Source of the DNA: Synechococcus sp. MEDNS5 | Lineage (GTDB): Bacteria; Cyanobacteriota; Cyanobacteriia; PCC-6307; Cyanobiaceae | Assembly: GCF_014279875.1 (NCBI RefSeq) | Contig: NZ_CP047952.1 | Coordinates: forward strand, 1,736,001 to 1,800,000 | Direction of reading: 5' to 3' | Length of the DNA stretch: 64,000 nucleotides | Shown: in pieces, positions 46,360-55,034 of the stretch | Layout: each line of letters starts with the position of its first letter | Numbering within the stretch: the first letter of the stretch is position 1 | Made by a program: the position numbers and the translations under genes | Notes under the pieces: generated by a model | The model's input: the letters and a program-made list of their open reading frames with translations, nothing else | Told to the model about the DNA's origin: nothing | Databases searched by the model: none

Positions 46360-47334
46360 GGCTGAGGCTTCCGGCCGTTCGAGACTGTTCATCAGCTGCC
46401 CAACCAGCAGAGAGACCGCATCGGCACCCGATGCGGTGAGTGGATTGAGATCAAGATCGCCGGGATCCGTGGCGACCCAACCGTCACCTTCAGGGCGACG
46501 CAGCTCAAAGTGAAGGTGGGGTCCAGTGCTGAGGCCCGTGCTTCCCACACGCCCGATCACCTCTCCCTGGCGCACGGTCTGGCCCGCTTGAACATAAATC
46601 TCAGAGAGGTGGCCGTAGAGCGTCCGCCGTGGGGGATCACCATGGTCGAGCTCAACAGCGATGCCATAACCACCAGCAAGACCACTGCTCAGAACGGTTC
46701 CCGACAGAGCTGCCACAACCGGCGTTCCTTCTGGAGCAGCAAAATCCTTGCCTGCATGCATCAACCATTGCCCCACGATGGGATGCATGCGCCAGCCGAA
46801 CCCACTGGTGGTGATGGCCGATCCAAGAATGGGAAACAGGAGCTGTCGGTTGCCGTTGCCGGGGATCGCAGCCGGACGAGGCGAGACCGCCAAGACCGAT
46901 TCGAGGCGGAAGCCGCCTGTTGAGCCGGTCAGAAGAGCGGACACCGGCACGGAAATGGGCGTGGTTTGATCGCGACCGTTCAGCACCACGCGTGCACCAC
47001 GGCGTCGATCACTACCACGCACAGCGACACCCTGCCGGCATTCCTGCTTCGAAAGGGCGCCCGTCCGGCAGGCCTGCTGAAACGCTGGGACATCGATGGG
47101 ACGCGCGACACCTCCTCCGCCGGCTTCGATCTGGAGTCGTTCTTGCCGCGTAATGACGCGATTTTGTTCAAGCGAGTCGAGGGAGTGATCAAACGTCTGT
47201 GGAGGAGCAACTGGCGTTTGAAACTCTGGTTTGATCGGTGGGGCTGAATCAGGGAAGTCCGATGGGGGAGCCGGCGCCAACGGCAGCGTCAGAAGGATCG
47301 GTGCAGCAAGCCAACGAAGTGCCAACGGATCCAA
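46348..47334 (-). CDS. M23 family (LytM-like) metallopeptidase, exported
   Basis: Predicted envelope peptidase or amidase activator. The 328-residue protein has a hydrophobic start (LRWLAAPILLTLPLAPAPP) that may be a signal peptide, a Pro/Gln-rich segment, and a C-terminal M23 domain with SGFGWRMHPI, HAGKDFAAPEGTPVVA (zinc ligands), YGHLSEI and GPHLHFEL. Both zinc-ligand motifs are intact, so it may be active. It lies 21 bases after birA. Confidence 0.9.
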   Translation of the reverse strand: MDPLALRWLAAPILLTLPLAPAPPSDFPDSAPPIKPEFQTPVAPPQTFDHSLDSLEQNRVITRQERLQIEAGGGGVARPIDVPAFQQACRTGALSKQECRQGVAVRGSDRRRGARVVLNGRDQTTPISVPVSALLTGSTGGFRLESVLAVSPRPAAIPGNGNRQLLFPILGSAITTSGFGWRMHPIVGQWLMHAGKDFAAPEGTPVVAALSGTVLSSGLAGGYGIAVELDHGDPPRRTLYGHLSEIYVQAGQTVRQGEVIGRVGSTGLSTGPHLHFELRRPEGDGWVATDPGDLDLNPLTASGADAVSLLVGQLMNSLERPEASASGA

Positions 47335-47355
47335 GCGATCTCATCGTGCGAGAAC

Positions 47356-48126
47356 CTAGACACTCCTGCCGTTGCTGTCACCCCATCGGGTCCAGCTGCA
47401 GGTCTGGGTGCCCTGAGCCAGCAGCAAGCGTCCATCCAGCCCGAGCCCTCGAACCTGCCAATCCTCCCCGCTACTGGGATCGCGCACCCTGCCACTCCAT
47501 AGCCGACGCTCCACTTCACGCACCACAACAGCGGGATCACGGGCCAGATCCATCGACCGATCCAGAGCCTGAAGGACGGCGCCTTGCCAGCACCGCAGCC
47601 GGCAGCGACCTCGTGGCAGGAGCTGCTTCAGCGCGACGCCCCCGGAGGGAACGGCATTGCACACATTGAGTCCGATCCCAACGCGGGCTTGCCGGACCCG
47701 GCTCCCGCGAAACACCAACGTGGGCAAGATCCCCGCCACTTTCCTGGAGTGCACCAACAGGTCGTTCGGCCATTTAATGCGCACCGGCACACCTTGGGAT
47801 TCGAGCTGTTCCGTCAGCGCCAGGGCCACAACCAGTCCGAATAACCCAGTGGCCCTGATCGGATGCGGCCAAGGCAGGGCCGCACTGAGCCAGACACCGC
47901 CCCGCGGTGCCAGCCACACACGACCGTGCTGACCATGGCTCCTGGTCTGATGGGAGGAGACCACAGCACGCGGTTGATCACCGCTCCAGGCTTGGGTCTT
48001 CAGCCAACGCACCAGCTCGAGTTCTGTACTGGTGCAAACCTGCAATTGCCGCAGTCTCCAGTGCGTGCCGCCGCAATGGCGCAGATCCCTGAGGATGCGA
48101 GCGCCTCCCCTGGCGACCGGGCGCAT
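47356..48126 (-). CDS. birA: biotin--[acetyl-CoA-carboxylase] ligase
   Basis: Attaches biotin to the carboxylase carrier protein. The 256-residue protein has TSTELELVRWL, SSHQTRSHGQHGRVWLAPRGGVWLS (the biotin-AMP loop, more often GRGRxGRxW, here with HGQHGRVW), RIKWPNDLLV and KVAGILPTLV. There is no N-terminal DNA-binding domain, so it is a plain ligase. The start overlaps the aminotransferase stop (TGATG). Confidence 0.9.
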   Translation of the reverse strand: MRPVARGGARILRDLRHCGGTHWRLRQLQVCTSTELELVRWLKTQAWSGDQPRAVVSSHQTRSHGQHGRVWLAPRGGVWLSAALPWPHPIRATGLFGLVVALALTEQLESQGVPVRIKWPNDLLVHSRKVAGILPTLVFRGSRVRQARVGIGLNVCNAVPSGGVALKQLLPRGRCRLRCWQGAVLQALDRSMDLARDPAVVVREVERRLWSGRVRDPSSGEDWQVRGLGLDGRLLLAQGTQTCSWTRWGDSNGRSV

Positions 48127-49319
48127 CAGCTCTGGAGTGCCCACCAGGGCGCAAGCCGGTCCACAGCAGACTCGAGGTCGGCCGAAGGGCGCACCAAGGC
48201 CAGTCGCAACCATCCTGCTCCGGCTGCTCCAAATCCAGAACCGGGAGTGAGCGCCACACCGCAATGCTCGAGCACTTCAGCGGCCAGGTGTTCATCGCTC
48301 CAGCCTCGAGAGCGGGCCCAGGACGGCAGGGGCATCCATAGATACAAGGCCATGGAGGGCTGGGGCACCGACCAGCCGATTCGCTCCAGGGAACGCAGCA
48401 TGCGATCCCTGCGATCCCGATAGACAGGGCGCAGGGATCCTGGCCAATCGGCGAAGCGATCCAGCGCAAGCACCGCTCCCTGTTGCAGGGCACGGCACTG
48501 ATTGAAATCCACCACGCCCTTGAGTTGCCGGAGGGCGCTGATCAGGGGTGCAGCCCCCACGGCAAAGGCCAGACGGAATCCCCCCAGGCACCAGCCCTTG
48601 GACAGGGAAAAGAACTCAATGCCCCGCTCTTTCCACTGGGGACAGCGCAGGAGAGCCGGCGCCTCTCCGTCCAGAGCCAGATCAACGTAAGGGTTGTCAT
48701 GCGCCAGAACGAGATCATGGCGATGGCAGTGCGCCATCGCTTCATCGAGCCAAACCTGATCCCCTGTACAAGCGGTGGGATTGTGGGGAAACCCAAGAAC
48801 CATCAGGCGCAATTGCCTCCACTGCTCAGTCGTGAGACTGGAATAGTCGGGAGCCCATCCCCGCTCGGCGTGAAGCGGCAGCGTATGGATGGAGGCATCC
48901 GCCAGTTCGAGACCGCCGCGATGGGAGGGATAGGAGGGATCAAGGATCAAGGCGCTCTCGCCTGGATCCAAAACGGCCATCGGCAGATGGGCGGTCCCCT
49001 CTTGGGACCCCACCAACAACAGCACTTCGGTTTCAGCATCAACCGCCACACCGAAGCGACGCTCACACCAAGCGGCCGCTGCTTGTCGGAACGCTTCGGT
49101 TCCGGCATGCAGGCAGTACGCCGAACTGATGGGATCTTGAAGCGCACCAGCCATGGCCGCGATCACCTCTGCAGGTGGGGCCAGATCGGTTGAGCCGAGC
49201 GAAAGATCAATCAGCGGCTGCTGGGGATGACGACTCCCAAGGCAGTACTGGGCTTTGCGGCGATCATTCCGATCGAAAACACCACTGCCCAGCCGGGCCA
49301 GGCGTTCAGAGGTGAGCAT
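48126..49319 (-). CDS. class I/II PLP-dependent aminotransferase
   Basis: The 397-residue protein is of the aspartate aminotransferase fold: LIDLSLGSTDLAPPAEVIAAM, LVGSQEGTAHLPMAVLDPGE, GFPHNPTA, HDNPYVDLAL and the PLP lysine in FFSLSKGWCLGGFRLAFAVG. It resembles LL-diaminopimelate aminotransferase or related enzymes, but I cannot fix the substrate. ATG 49319 is chosen and overlaps trxA by 14 bases. Confidence 0.85.
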   Translation of the reverse strand: MLTSERLARLGSGVFDRNDRRKAQYCLGSRHPQQPLIDLSLGSTDLAPPAEVIAAMAGALQDPISSAYCLHAGTEAFRQAAAAWCERRFGVAVDAETEVLLLVGSQEGTAHLPMAVLDPGESALILDPSYPSHRGGLELADASIHTLPLHAERGWAPDYSSLTTEQWRQLRLMVLGFPHNPTACTGDQVWLDEAMAHCHRHDLVLAHDNPYVDLALDGEAPALLRCPQWKERGIEFFSLSKGWCLGGFRLAFAVGAAPLISALRQLKGVVDFNQCRALQQGAVLALDRFADWPGSLRPVYRDRRDRMLRSLERIGWSVPQPSMALYLWMPLPSWARSRGWSDEHLAAEVLEHCGVALTPGSGFGAAGAGWLRLALVRPSADLESAVDRLAPWWALQS

Positions 49320-49632
49320 CCAGGAAAGCCTGCAACTGAGGACGGGCAATGGCCCCCTCGTGACGGCCGATCTCCGCTCCATCGCGGAAGAGAATCAACG
49401 TTGGAATTCCCTGCACCTGGTAAGCATCGCGGGTTGCGGGATTGCCATCCACTTCAAGCTTTCCCACCTGCAGACGCTCTGCATAGGTTTCGGCCGCCCA
49501 GTCCATCAGAGGAACCATCAGCCGGCAGGGACCGCACCAAGGCGCCCAGAAATCCACCAGAACTGTTCCGGATGCCTTCAGGACGTCCTGATCAAAACCG
49601 GCATCGGTGAAGTCGGAAACAGCAGCAGACAC
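49306..49632 (-). CDS. trxA: thioredoxin
   Basis: Cytoplasmic thiol-disulfide reductase. The 108-residue protein has LVDFWAPWCGPCRLM with active cysteines 33 and 36, KLEVDGNPATRDAYQVQGIPTLILF with the cis-Pro, and a C-terminal helix. The sequence is a typical m-like or x-like thioredoxin. It lies 55 bases after vipp1 on the same strand. Confidence 0.95.
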   Translation of the reverse strand: MSAAVSDFTDAGFDQDVLKASGTVLVDFWAPWCGPCRLMVPLMDWAAETYAERLQVGKLEVDGNPATRDAYQVQGIPTLILFRDGAEIGRHEGAIARPQLQAFLDAHL

Positions 49633-49687
49633 AGCAAGACGACGAAGGAAATCTGATCCTATGGATAAGAGGGGCTCTGGAGGGAGT

Positions 49688-50455
49688 TCAGAGCTTGTCG
49701 ATGGAACGCCGAAGTTCCTCGAGATCTTGATCCACTTCGGCGACCTTCACGGGCTGCACCTTGTCATCAGCCTGCGGAAGGGCCACGGCCTCAGGCCCAC
49801 CCTGAAGCTGTTGCCGCAGGGAGGCCAGTTCATCATCCACATCGCTGCCACCTTCCAGGGCAGCGAACTGGCTTTCAAGGTCTGCTCCGGCCAGCTCGGC
49901 CGCCGCCTGACTTGTCGCTTCCATGGACTGAACCTTGTCCTCCATCCGCTCAAAAGCGGCCATGGCGGAGTTGGTCCCTATGCCGTTCACAGCGCTCTGC
50001 AGCTGCTGCTGCGCCTGGGCGGCCTGGGCCCGTGCCTTGAGCATGTCCTTCTTCGTACGCGCCTCAGCGATCTTTCCCTCGAGAGCGACAAGGCTCTTCT
50101 TGAGGGTCTCCACCTGAGCTTCCTGCGCCTGCACCTGGGTGCTGAGGGATGTGGCGGTGTCCTGGAAGGTCTTGCGGCGGGTCAGGGCTTCCCTGGCCAG
50201 ATCCTCCTCGTTTTTCTTCAAAGCCAGTTCAGCCCGCTCATACCAAGTGCGTGACTGGGTCTCGGCTTGATCGGCCTGATTGCGCAGACGCTTCTGGCTG
50301 GCAATGGCCATGGCAACCGCCTGGCGCAGCTTCACCAGATCAGACTGCATATCAGCCACCGACTGATCGAGGATCTTGACGGGGTCTTCCATGCTGCCTA
50401 CCGCAGCATTGGCGTTCGCGCGAACCAGACGACTCAGCCGATCAAAGAAACCCAT
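49688..50455 (-). CDS. vipp1: PspA/IM30 family membrane-remodelling protein (Vipp1)
   Basis: Forms ESCRT-III-like rings that maintain thylakoid membranes. The 255-residue helical protein starts MGFFDRLSRLVRANANAAVG, has long coiled-coil segments, and ends with a low-complexity linker plus a last helix (VDQDLEELRRSIDKL). That C-terminal extension fits Vipp1 better than bacterial PspA. It is divergent from the DUF721 gene. Confidence 0.93.
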   Translation of the reverse strand: MGFFDRLSRLVRANANAAVGSMEDPVKILDQSVADMQSDLVKLRQAVAMAIASQKRLRNQADQAETQSRTWYERAELALKKNEEDLAREALTRRKTFQDTATSLSTQVQAQEAQVETLKKSLVALEGKIAEARTKKDMLKARAQAAQAQQQLQSAVNGIGTNSAMAAFERMEDKVQSMEATSQAAAELAGADLESQFAALEGGSDVDDELASLRQQLQGGPEAVALPQADDKVQPVKVAEVDQDLEELRRSIDKL

Positions 50456-50538
50456 GGATCAGGGCAAGCAGCCACCAGAGGCTAGCGAGAGAGTTCGCCA
50501 GTCCTCCCTATCGTCAGGGGATCGATCCCTGATCAACC

Positions 50539-51081
50539 ATGGGAAGGGCTCCGAAATCACAGCGACGCCGCTTCGGCAAGGGTGAGCTCTTGATGCCGGC
50601 GCCTCCTGAGCCGGCACAGTCAATCCGCGGATGTCTGGACCGGCTGAACCAGCAATGGCGTCAGGACGGTTCGATGGCAGCGCTATGGCAGGACTGGCCG
50701 AAGCTGGCAGGACCGTCCCTGGCTGAACATTGCCGGCCTCTATCCCTGAGACAGGGGGTGCTCAGCGTGGGTGCCAGCCATCCCCAGTGGCGCCAGGCTC
50801 TGCTGTACAGCAAGCTTCAACTTCTCGCCGCGATCCGTGCTGCCGGTCACCCCGTGCGCGACCTTCGCATCCTGCAACACCACACGGCCCGCCGATCTGA
50901 TCCAGGGGACCCTCTGGACGAATGGAACCGCCATCCCAGCCGCATGGATGTTCATGGAATGGCGACCTGCCCGCGCTGCGGATCACCGGCGCCGACGGGA
51001 GAGATGGCCTACTGGGGCCATTGCAGCTTCTGCAGAAGCGCCGACTTGGGCTCGGAGGCTGCCAGCGGCGCCGATCAGTAA
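50539..51081 (+). CDS. DUF721 (DciA-like) protein with C-terminal zinc ribbon
   Basis: A 180-residue protein. Residues about 26-115 match DUF721/DciA, the ancestral bacterial helicase-loader family (IRGCLDRLNQQWRQDGSMAALWQDWPKLAG, LSVGASHPQWRQALLYSKLQLL). The C terminus has Cys144-x2-Cys147 and Cys162-x2-Cys165, a zinc-ribbon spacing, not part of classic DciA. ATG 50539 or 50593. It overlaps the ArnT-like gene by seven bases. Helicase loading here is inferred. Confidence 0.8.
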   Translation: MGRAPKSQRRRFGKGELLMPAPPEPAQSIRGCLDRLNQQWRQDGSMAALWQDWPKLAGPSLAEHCRPLSLRQGVLSVGASHPQWRQALLYSKLQLLAAIRAAGHPVRDLRILQHHTARRSDPGDPLDEWNRHPSRMDVHGMATCPRCGSPAPTGEMAYWGHCSFCRSADLGSEAASGADQ

Positions 51082-52919
51082 CGCTCTGGCCTTGGATCCC
51101 GCCAGGTCAGGGCAACACCACGCCGCTGAAGAGCTGCAGCCCGCTGCTCCAGACGGCTGCGATCTACACGCCAGAGCGAATAGATGCCCGATCGGCCCAA
51201 GATCTCAGGAGCCAAATCCTGCCAGTGCTCACGCGCGGCGGTGCGTCCATCAATCACCACCAGCACCGTGTCCGAGCTGTCGGCATCGCTAAGGGGGATG
51301 CCTTGAAATCCCTGGCGCTCCTCGCGGCTGAGTCGATCCACCAAATTGACCAGCGCCGACTTCGACTTGCCCTCGTACAGCACCACCTGTCGGGTATAGA
51401 AATGCAGTGAGGGTTTGAGAACGCCGATCATCGCCACGGGCTCCCCGGATCGCCGTTGACTCACCACCGTTTCAGCCACCTCCCGGACGGGAAGCTGCCG
51501 TACCCGGTCACCGAGTTCGATCATCGGCAGAAGCGCAACGAGCTGAAACACCACCAGGGGCCCCTGCACCGCAAGCAGGCGACCATCGATGGTCCGCAAC
51601 AGGCTGAACAGGCCAAGCAAGGCCGCCACCGTGAAACAGACAGCGGCCCTGAACACCAGACCACTGGCCAGAAGCTCAGTGGGAAGGGTGGGCATCTCCG
51701 GGTCCTGGATCAGGGGAATCCAGAGGGGCGACACCCAGAGACCAGCCGCAAGCACTGCGGTGAGCAGCAAGGTGAGGCTCCACATCCACACCAGCAGTGG
51801 ACGTCGCTTGAGCGAGGGGGCCTGGGCCGTCAGGGCGATCAACAGGGCAGCGGCTGGGGTGGCCGGCAACCAGTAACTGGGAAGTTTGGTTGCCGCCAGG
51901 GTGAACAGAATCAGCAACGACAACACCCAGCAACCAGCGAAATCGCGGAGGCTCTGGCGAGCTGGGAGCTGCAGACGCGATCCCTCGCCCCGAAACGCGG
52001 CCAGGCAGCGTGCAAGGCCAAGCAGGAGCAGCGGCGTGAACGGGAGAGACGCCACCACAAGCACCGGACCAAAGAACCACCAGGGCTGGAGGTGATCATT
52101 CACCACGCTCGTGAGGCGTTGGAGGTTGTGATAGCCAAAGAAGCTGTCCCAGAACGGCTGGCCCTCCACCACCAGCTCGGCCACGTACCAGGGCAGGCTG
52201 AGCGCGGCTGTGATCAGCAAGCCAGGGATGGGGCGAAGGAGCCGGCACAGACCGGAGAGATCCCTGCGAATCAGGGCATAGAGGCTCAGGGTGATTCCGG
52301 TGAGCACCACCGCCACGGGCCCCTTGGTGAGCACCGCAAGGGCCAGCAGCACCCAGGCCAGCCACCAGCGCCGCGTGGATCCACTCGCGTAGCAGCGCCA
52401 ATGGCAGAGCAGGCTGAGACTCAGGGTGCCGCTGAGCAAGGCGTCGCTCACTGCGGTACGGCTCCAGATCAGCACCAGAGGGGAGAGGGCGAAGGCCAGC
52501 GCTCCAGCCACCGCCGTCCGCCGTGGGTTGGCATCGCCTGCCAGCGGATAGCGAAGCAGCGTGTCACCCACCATCAGCATCGAGGCCATCGACGCCAGGG
52601 CCGAAGGCAGGCGCGCAGCCCAGGTGCCAAGGGGGTCCCATGCCGCCGACCCCGGCAGGCTGTAGCTCAGCCCCATCAGCCAATACACCAAAGGCGGCTT
52701 GTCGAAGCGCGGCAGGCCATTCACCCGGGGGGTCAACCAGTCGCCGGTTTCCGCCATCGCCCTGCCTGAGGCAGCGAAGAGAGGTGGCGTTTCATCCACC
52801 AATCCAGTACTTCCCAGCTGCCAGGTGAAGATCACCACAGCCAGAACGAAAATGCACCAGAGCCCGCTGCGCCGCACCAGCGGCGTGAGCTCAGTCGTGT
52901 GAAGCCGATCCCCTGTCAT
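51075..52919 (-). CDS. ArnT/GT83-like polytopic glycosyltransferase
   Basis: Integral membrane transferase of the GT-C fold that uses a polyprenyl-phosphate sugar. The 614-residue protein has VDETPPLFAASGRAMAETGDW with the conserved DE pair, LPRFDKPPLVYWLMGLSYSL (the ArnT-type KPP segment), a dozen helices and a C-terminal soluble tail. ATG 52919 overlaps the GT4 stop by one base. Acceptor may be lipid A, lipid or protein; not decidable here. Confidence 0.85.
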   Translation of the reverse strand: MTGDRLHTTELTPLVRRSGLWCIFVLAVVIFTWQLGSTGLVDETPPLFAASGRAMAETGDWLTPRVNGLPRFDKPPLVYWLMGLSYSLPGSAAWDPLGTWAARLPSALASMASMLMVGDTLLRYPLAGDANPRRTAVAGALAFALSPLVLIWSRTAVSDALLSGTLSLSLLCHWRCYASGSTRRWWLAWVLLALAVLTKGPVAVVLTGITLSLYALIRRDLSGLCRLLRPIPGLLITAALSLPWYVAELVVEGQPFWDSFFGYHNLQRLTSVVNDHLQPWWFFGPVLVVASLPFTPLLLLGLARCLAAFRGEGSRLQLPARQSLRDFAGCWVLSLLILFTLAATKLPSYWLPATPAAALLIALTAQAPSLKRRPLLVWMWSLTLLLTAVLAAGLWVSPLWIPLIQDPEMPTLPTELLASGLVFRAAVCFTVAALLGLFSLLRTIDGRLLAVQGPLVVFQLVALLPMIELGDRVRQLPVREVAETVVSQRRSGEPVAMIGVLKPSLHFYTRQVVLYEGKSKSALVNLVDRLSREERQGFQGIPLSDADSSDTVLVVIDGRTAAREHWQDLAPEILGRSGIYSLWRVDRSRLEQRAAALQRRGVALTWRDPRPERY

Positions 52920-54022
52920 CAGACGATCGTGCCATCCATCCGAGACAACCCCCTGCGGATCCAGGTCTCGACGCGCAAGGCCAGACCGTCCTGACTCGCC
53001 CACTGTTCCGCCCAGCCACGGCAGGCCCGCCGATCGATGGCACCTACACGCTGCGTGGCTCGGGTCAGGGCGTCGCGGTCATCGGGGGGAACGAGCCAGC
53101 CCGTGACTCCGTTTTGAACGATCTCCCCAGGACCTCCGCGGTCGTAAGCCACCACTGGCACGCCACAGGCCAGAGCCTCCACCACCACATTCCCGTAAGC
53201 CTCATTCCATTTGGGCGTGTTCAGGAGCGCCCGACATGCCCCAAGCTCCCTCTGGAGCTCGGCCGTGGGCTTGAAGCCGCACCACTCGATCGTGCCCTGC
53301 GGCACATCCGCCTCCACCCGCTGGGCATAGGCCTGGTCTTCCACAAAGCCCCAAACCCGCAGCGTTTCCCCAAGGGCCGCAGCCGCGGCCGCCGCATCCT
53401 CCAGTCCCTTTTCCGGTGCGACCCGACCGGCCCATCCCAAGGGACCCGATGGTCTGAGCTGTAGCTCGTAGCGAGACAGATCGAAGCCGTTGCCCACCAC
53501 CTCAGGCGGAGCCACCAGGTCGAAATCCTGGGCCTGACGGCGGGTGTGAAAGGCCAGTCTGCGCTGATCCCAGCGAGCCACCGCAGCCACGGCACGATCC
53601 ATCACCTGCGAGACCGACCCCATGCTCACCAGATGAAACAGGGCCGCTGGGGTGTGGGGCGTCAGCCACAGAGGAAGCCAGTCGTAACCGAAATTGAGCA
53701 CGGCATCGGCCTGACGGCCCAGGTCCAGGGCACGCTCCCAGAGGCGGGGGAGCACCCCGTCTTCGGGAATCTGCATCGGAGCTCCACGGTGGGCGTGCTG
53801 CCAGCTCGGCTGATCCACTCCCGGGCACGGATGGAGCTGCACCGTGTCAGCCATCACCGGCGACCTCGATCCCTCCGGTGCCACGAGCGAGAGCTGGTGG
53901 CCGCGGCCCACAAGGCCGCGCATCACCGATCCAAGGGTGAGCTCGACGCCCCCGCCCCGCCCACTGCCAAGCTGACCGATCGGCGTGCTGACCAACACCA
54001 GATTCAGGGGGCGCTCCGTCAT
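52919..54022 (-). CDS. GT4 family glycosyltransferase
   Basis: A 367-residue GT-B enzyme with a glycine-rich N terminus (LVLVSTPIGQLGSGRGGGVELTLGS), LGWAGRVAPEKGLEDA in the middle and the donor-site EAYGNVVVEALACGVPVVAYDRGGPGEI, the E-x7-E pattern of GT4. ATG 54022 overlaps the transporter stop (ATGA). Works at the cytoplasmic face; sugar unknown. Linked to the ArnT-like gene by overlap. Confidence 0.9.
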   Translation of the reverse strand: MTERPLNLVLVSTPIGQLGSGRGGGVELTLGSVMRGLVGRGHQLSLVAPEGSRSPVMADTVQLHPCPGVDQPSWQHAHRGAPMQIPEDGVLPRLWERALDLGRQADAVLNFGYDWLPLWLTPHTPAALFHLVSMGSVSQVMDRAVAAVARWDQRRLAFHTRRQAQDFDLVAPPEVVGNGFDLSRYELQLRPSGPLGWAGRVAPEKGLEDAAAAAAALGETLRVWGFVEDQAYAQRVEADVPQGTIEWCGFKPTAELQRELGACRALLNTPKWNEAYGNVVVEALACGVPVVAYDRGGPGEIVQNGVTGWLVPPDDRDALTRATQRVGAIDRRACRGWAEQWASQDGLALRVETWIRRGLSRMDGTIV

Positions 54023-54981
54023 GCCTTCATGTCTCCGGGCTGGGGTGAAGCGGCTCGCAGCAATGGATCCCAGAGCTTCTGCCGCTGACTGACCAGCAGG
54101 ACCGAGGCCAAAACGAGCAAAACGGCGAGCCATTGCAAGCCCGCAAGGCGTTCCCCGAGGAGCACACCCCCTGAAGCGAGGGCAAACACAGGGGTGAGGA
54201 AGCCCAGGGTGGTGAACCCAGTGAGGTCCTCACGATTGGCGAACCAGAAGAACAGGCCATAGGCCAAGGCACTGCCAAGGATGGAGGCGTAGGCCATCTG
54301 CGCCCAGTCCAGGCCACTCCAGGGCGGAAGCATGGATGTCGCCGGGTCGAGCCCATGCCAGATCAGCAGAGGAATGCCCCCGAAAACCATGTGCCACCCA
54401 GTTACCGCCACCGGATCACTGCGGCGGCAGGCAAAGCGACTGATCACCGTTCCCAGGGCCATGGTGAGGGCCGCTAACAGCATCCATCCGGTCCCGGACT
54501 GCCATCCGGACTCCCATGAGGACAGATCGGCCTCCAGCCACCAGTGGTTCAGCAGGGGAGCGGGAACACCGAGGCAAACGATTCCTGCCAAACCAAGGGC
54601 CAAGCCGAGCCAACCGAATGGATTGATCGATTCCGCGAACAGCCATCGCGCCAGGAGCGCCACGATCAACGGCTGGGAATCAATCAACACCGAACCGAGT
54701 CCTGCACCCGTTCCTTCGATTCCCTTGGCGAGAAAGATCTGGAAAAAGAAGGCGTCAACAAGGGTGAACAGCACAAACCAACCCCGATCGCCGGGGTCGA
54801 TCCGCAGGGAACGACCAAGCCAGGGAACGGCAACCAGCAGAACAGCTCCAGCAGGAAGAAGCCTGAGACAGGCCACCAGCGCTGGCCCGCCGGAATGAAC
54901 CAGGGGAGCCATCGCAGCCATGGCCGTACCCCACAAAGCGAAGGGGAGAACCATCAACAGCCCGCGCTGCAGGGAGGACAT
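54019..54981 (-). CDS. EamA family (DMT) transporter
   Basis: A 320-residue protein with ten helices in two EamA repeats: LLMVLPFALWGTAMAAMAPLV at the start, and the second with GWHMVFGGIPLLIWHGLD, ILGSALAYGLFFWFANREDLTGF and LTPVFALASGGVLLGERL. Substrate unknown. It is first in the leftward run before the GT4 and ArnT-like genes and divergent from sppA across 53 bases. Confidence 0.88.
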   Translation of the reverse strand: MSSLQRGLLMVLPFALWGTAMAAMAPLVHSGGPALVACLRLLPAGAVLLVAVPWLGRSLRIDPGDRGWFVLFTLVDAFFFQIFLAKGIEGTGAGLGSVLIDSQPLIVALLARWLFAESINPFGWLGLALGLAGIVCLGVPAPLLNHWWLEADLSSWESGWQSGTGWMLLAALTMALGTVISRFACRRSDPVAVTGWHMVFGGIPLLIWHGLDPATSMLPPWSGLDWAQMAYASILGSALAYGLFFWFANREDLTGFTTLGFLTPVFALASGGVLLGERLAGLQWLAVLLVLASVLLVSQRQKLWDPLLRAASPQPGDMKA

Positions 54982-55034
54982 AAAATCGGGCCGACAGGGT
55001 CCTTTTTAAGATCCGGCCAGTTGAACGGAGAGTC

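Noticed and set aside
50592-50622. Inverted repeat TGCCGGC/GCCGGCA in the DUF721 gene
   Set aside because: No T tract and fully inside coding sequence; likely chance at this GC content.
51456-52769. Long open frame (437 codons) on the plus strand within the ArnT-like gene
   Set aside because: It is the antisense shadow of a clear GT-C transferase; its product is Gln/His/Arg-rich low complexity with no domain.
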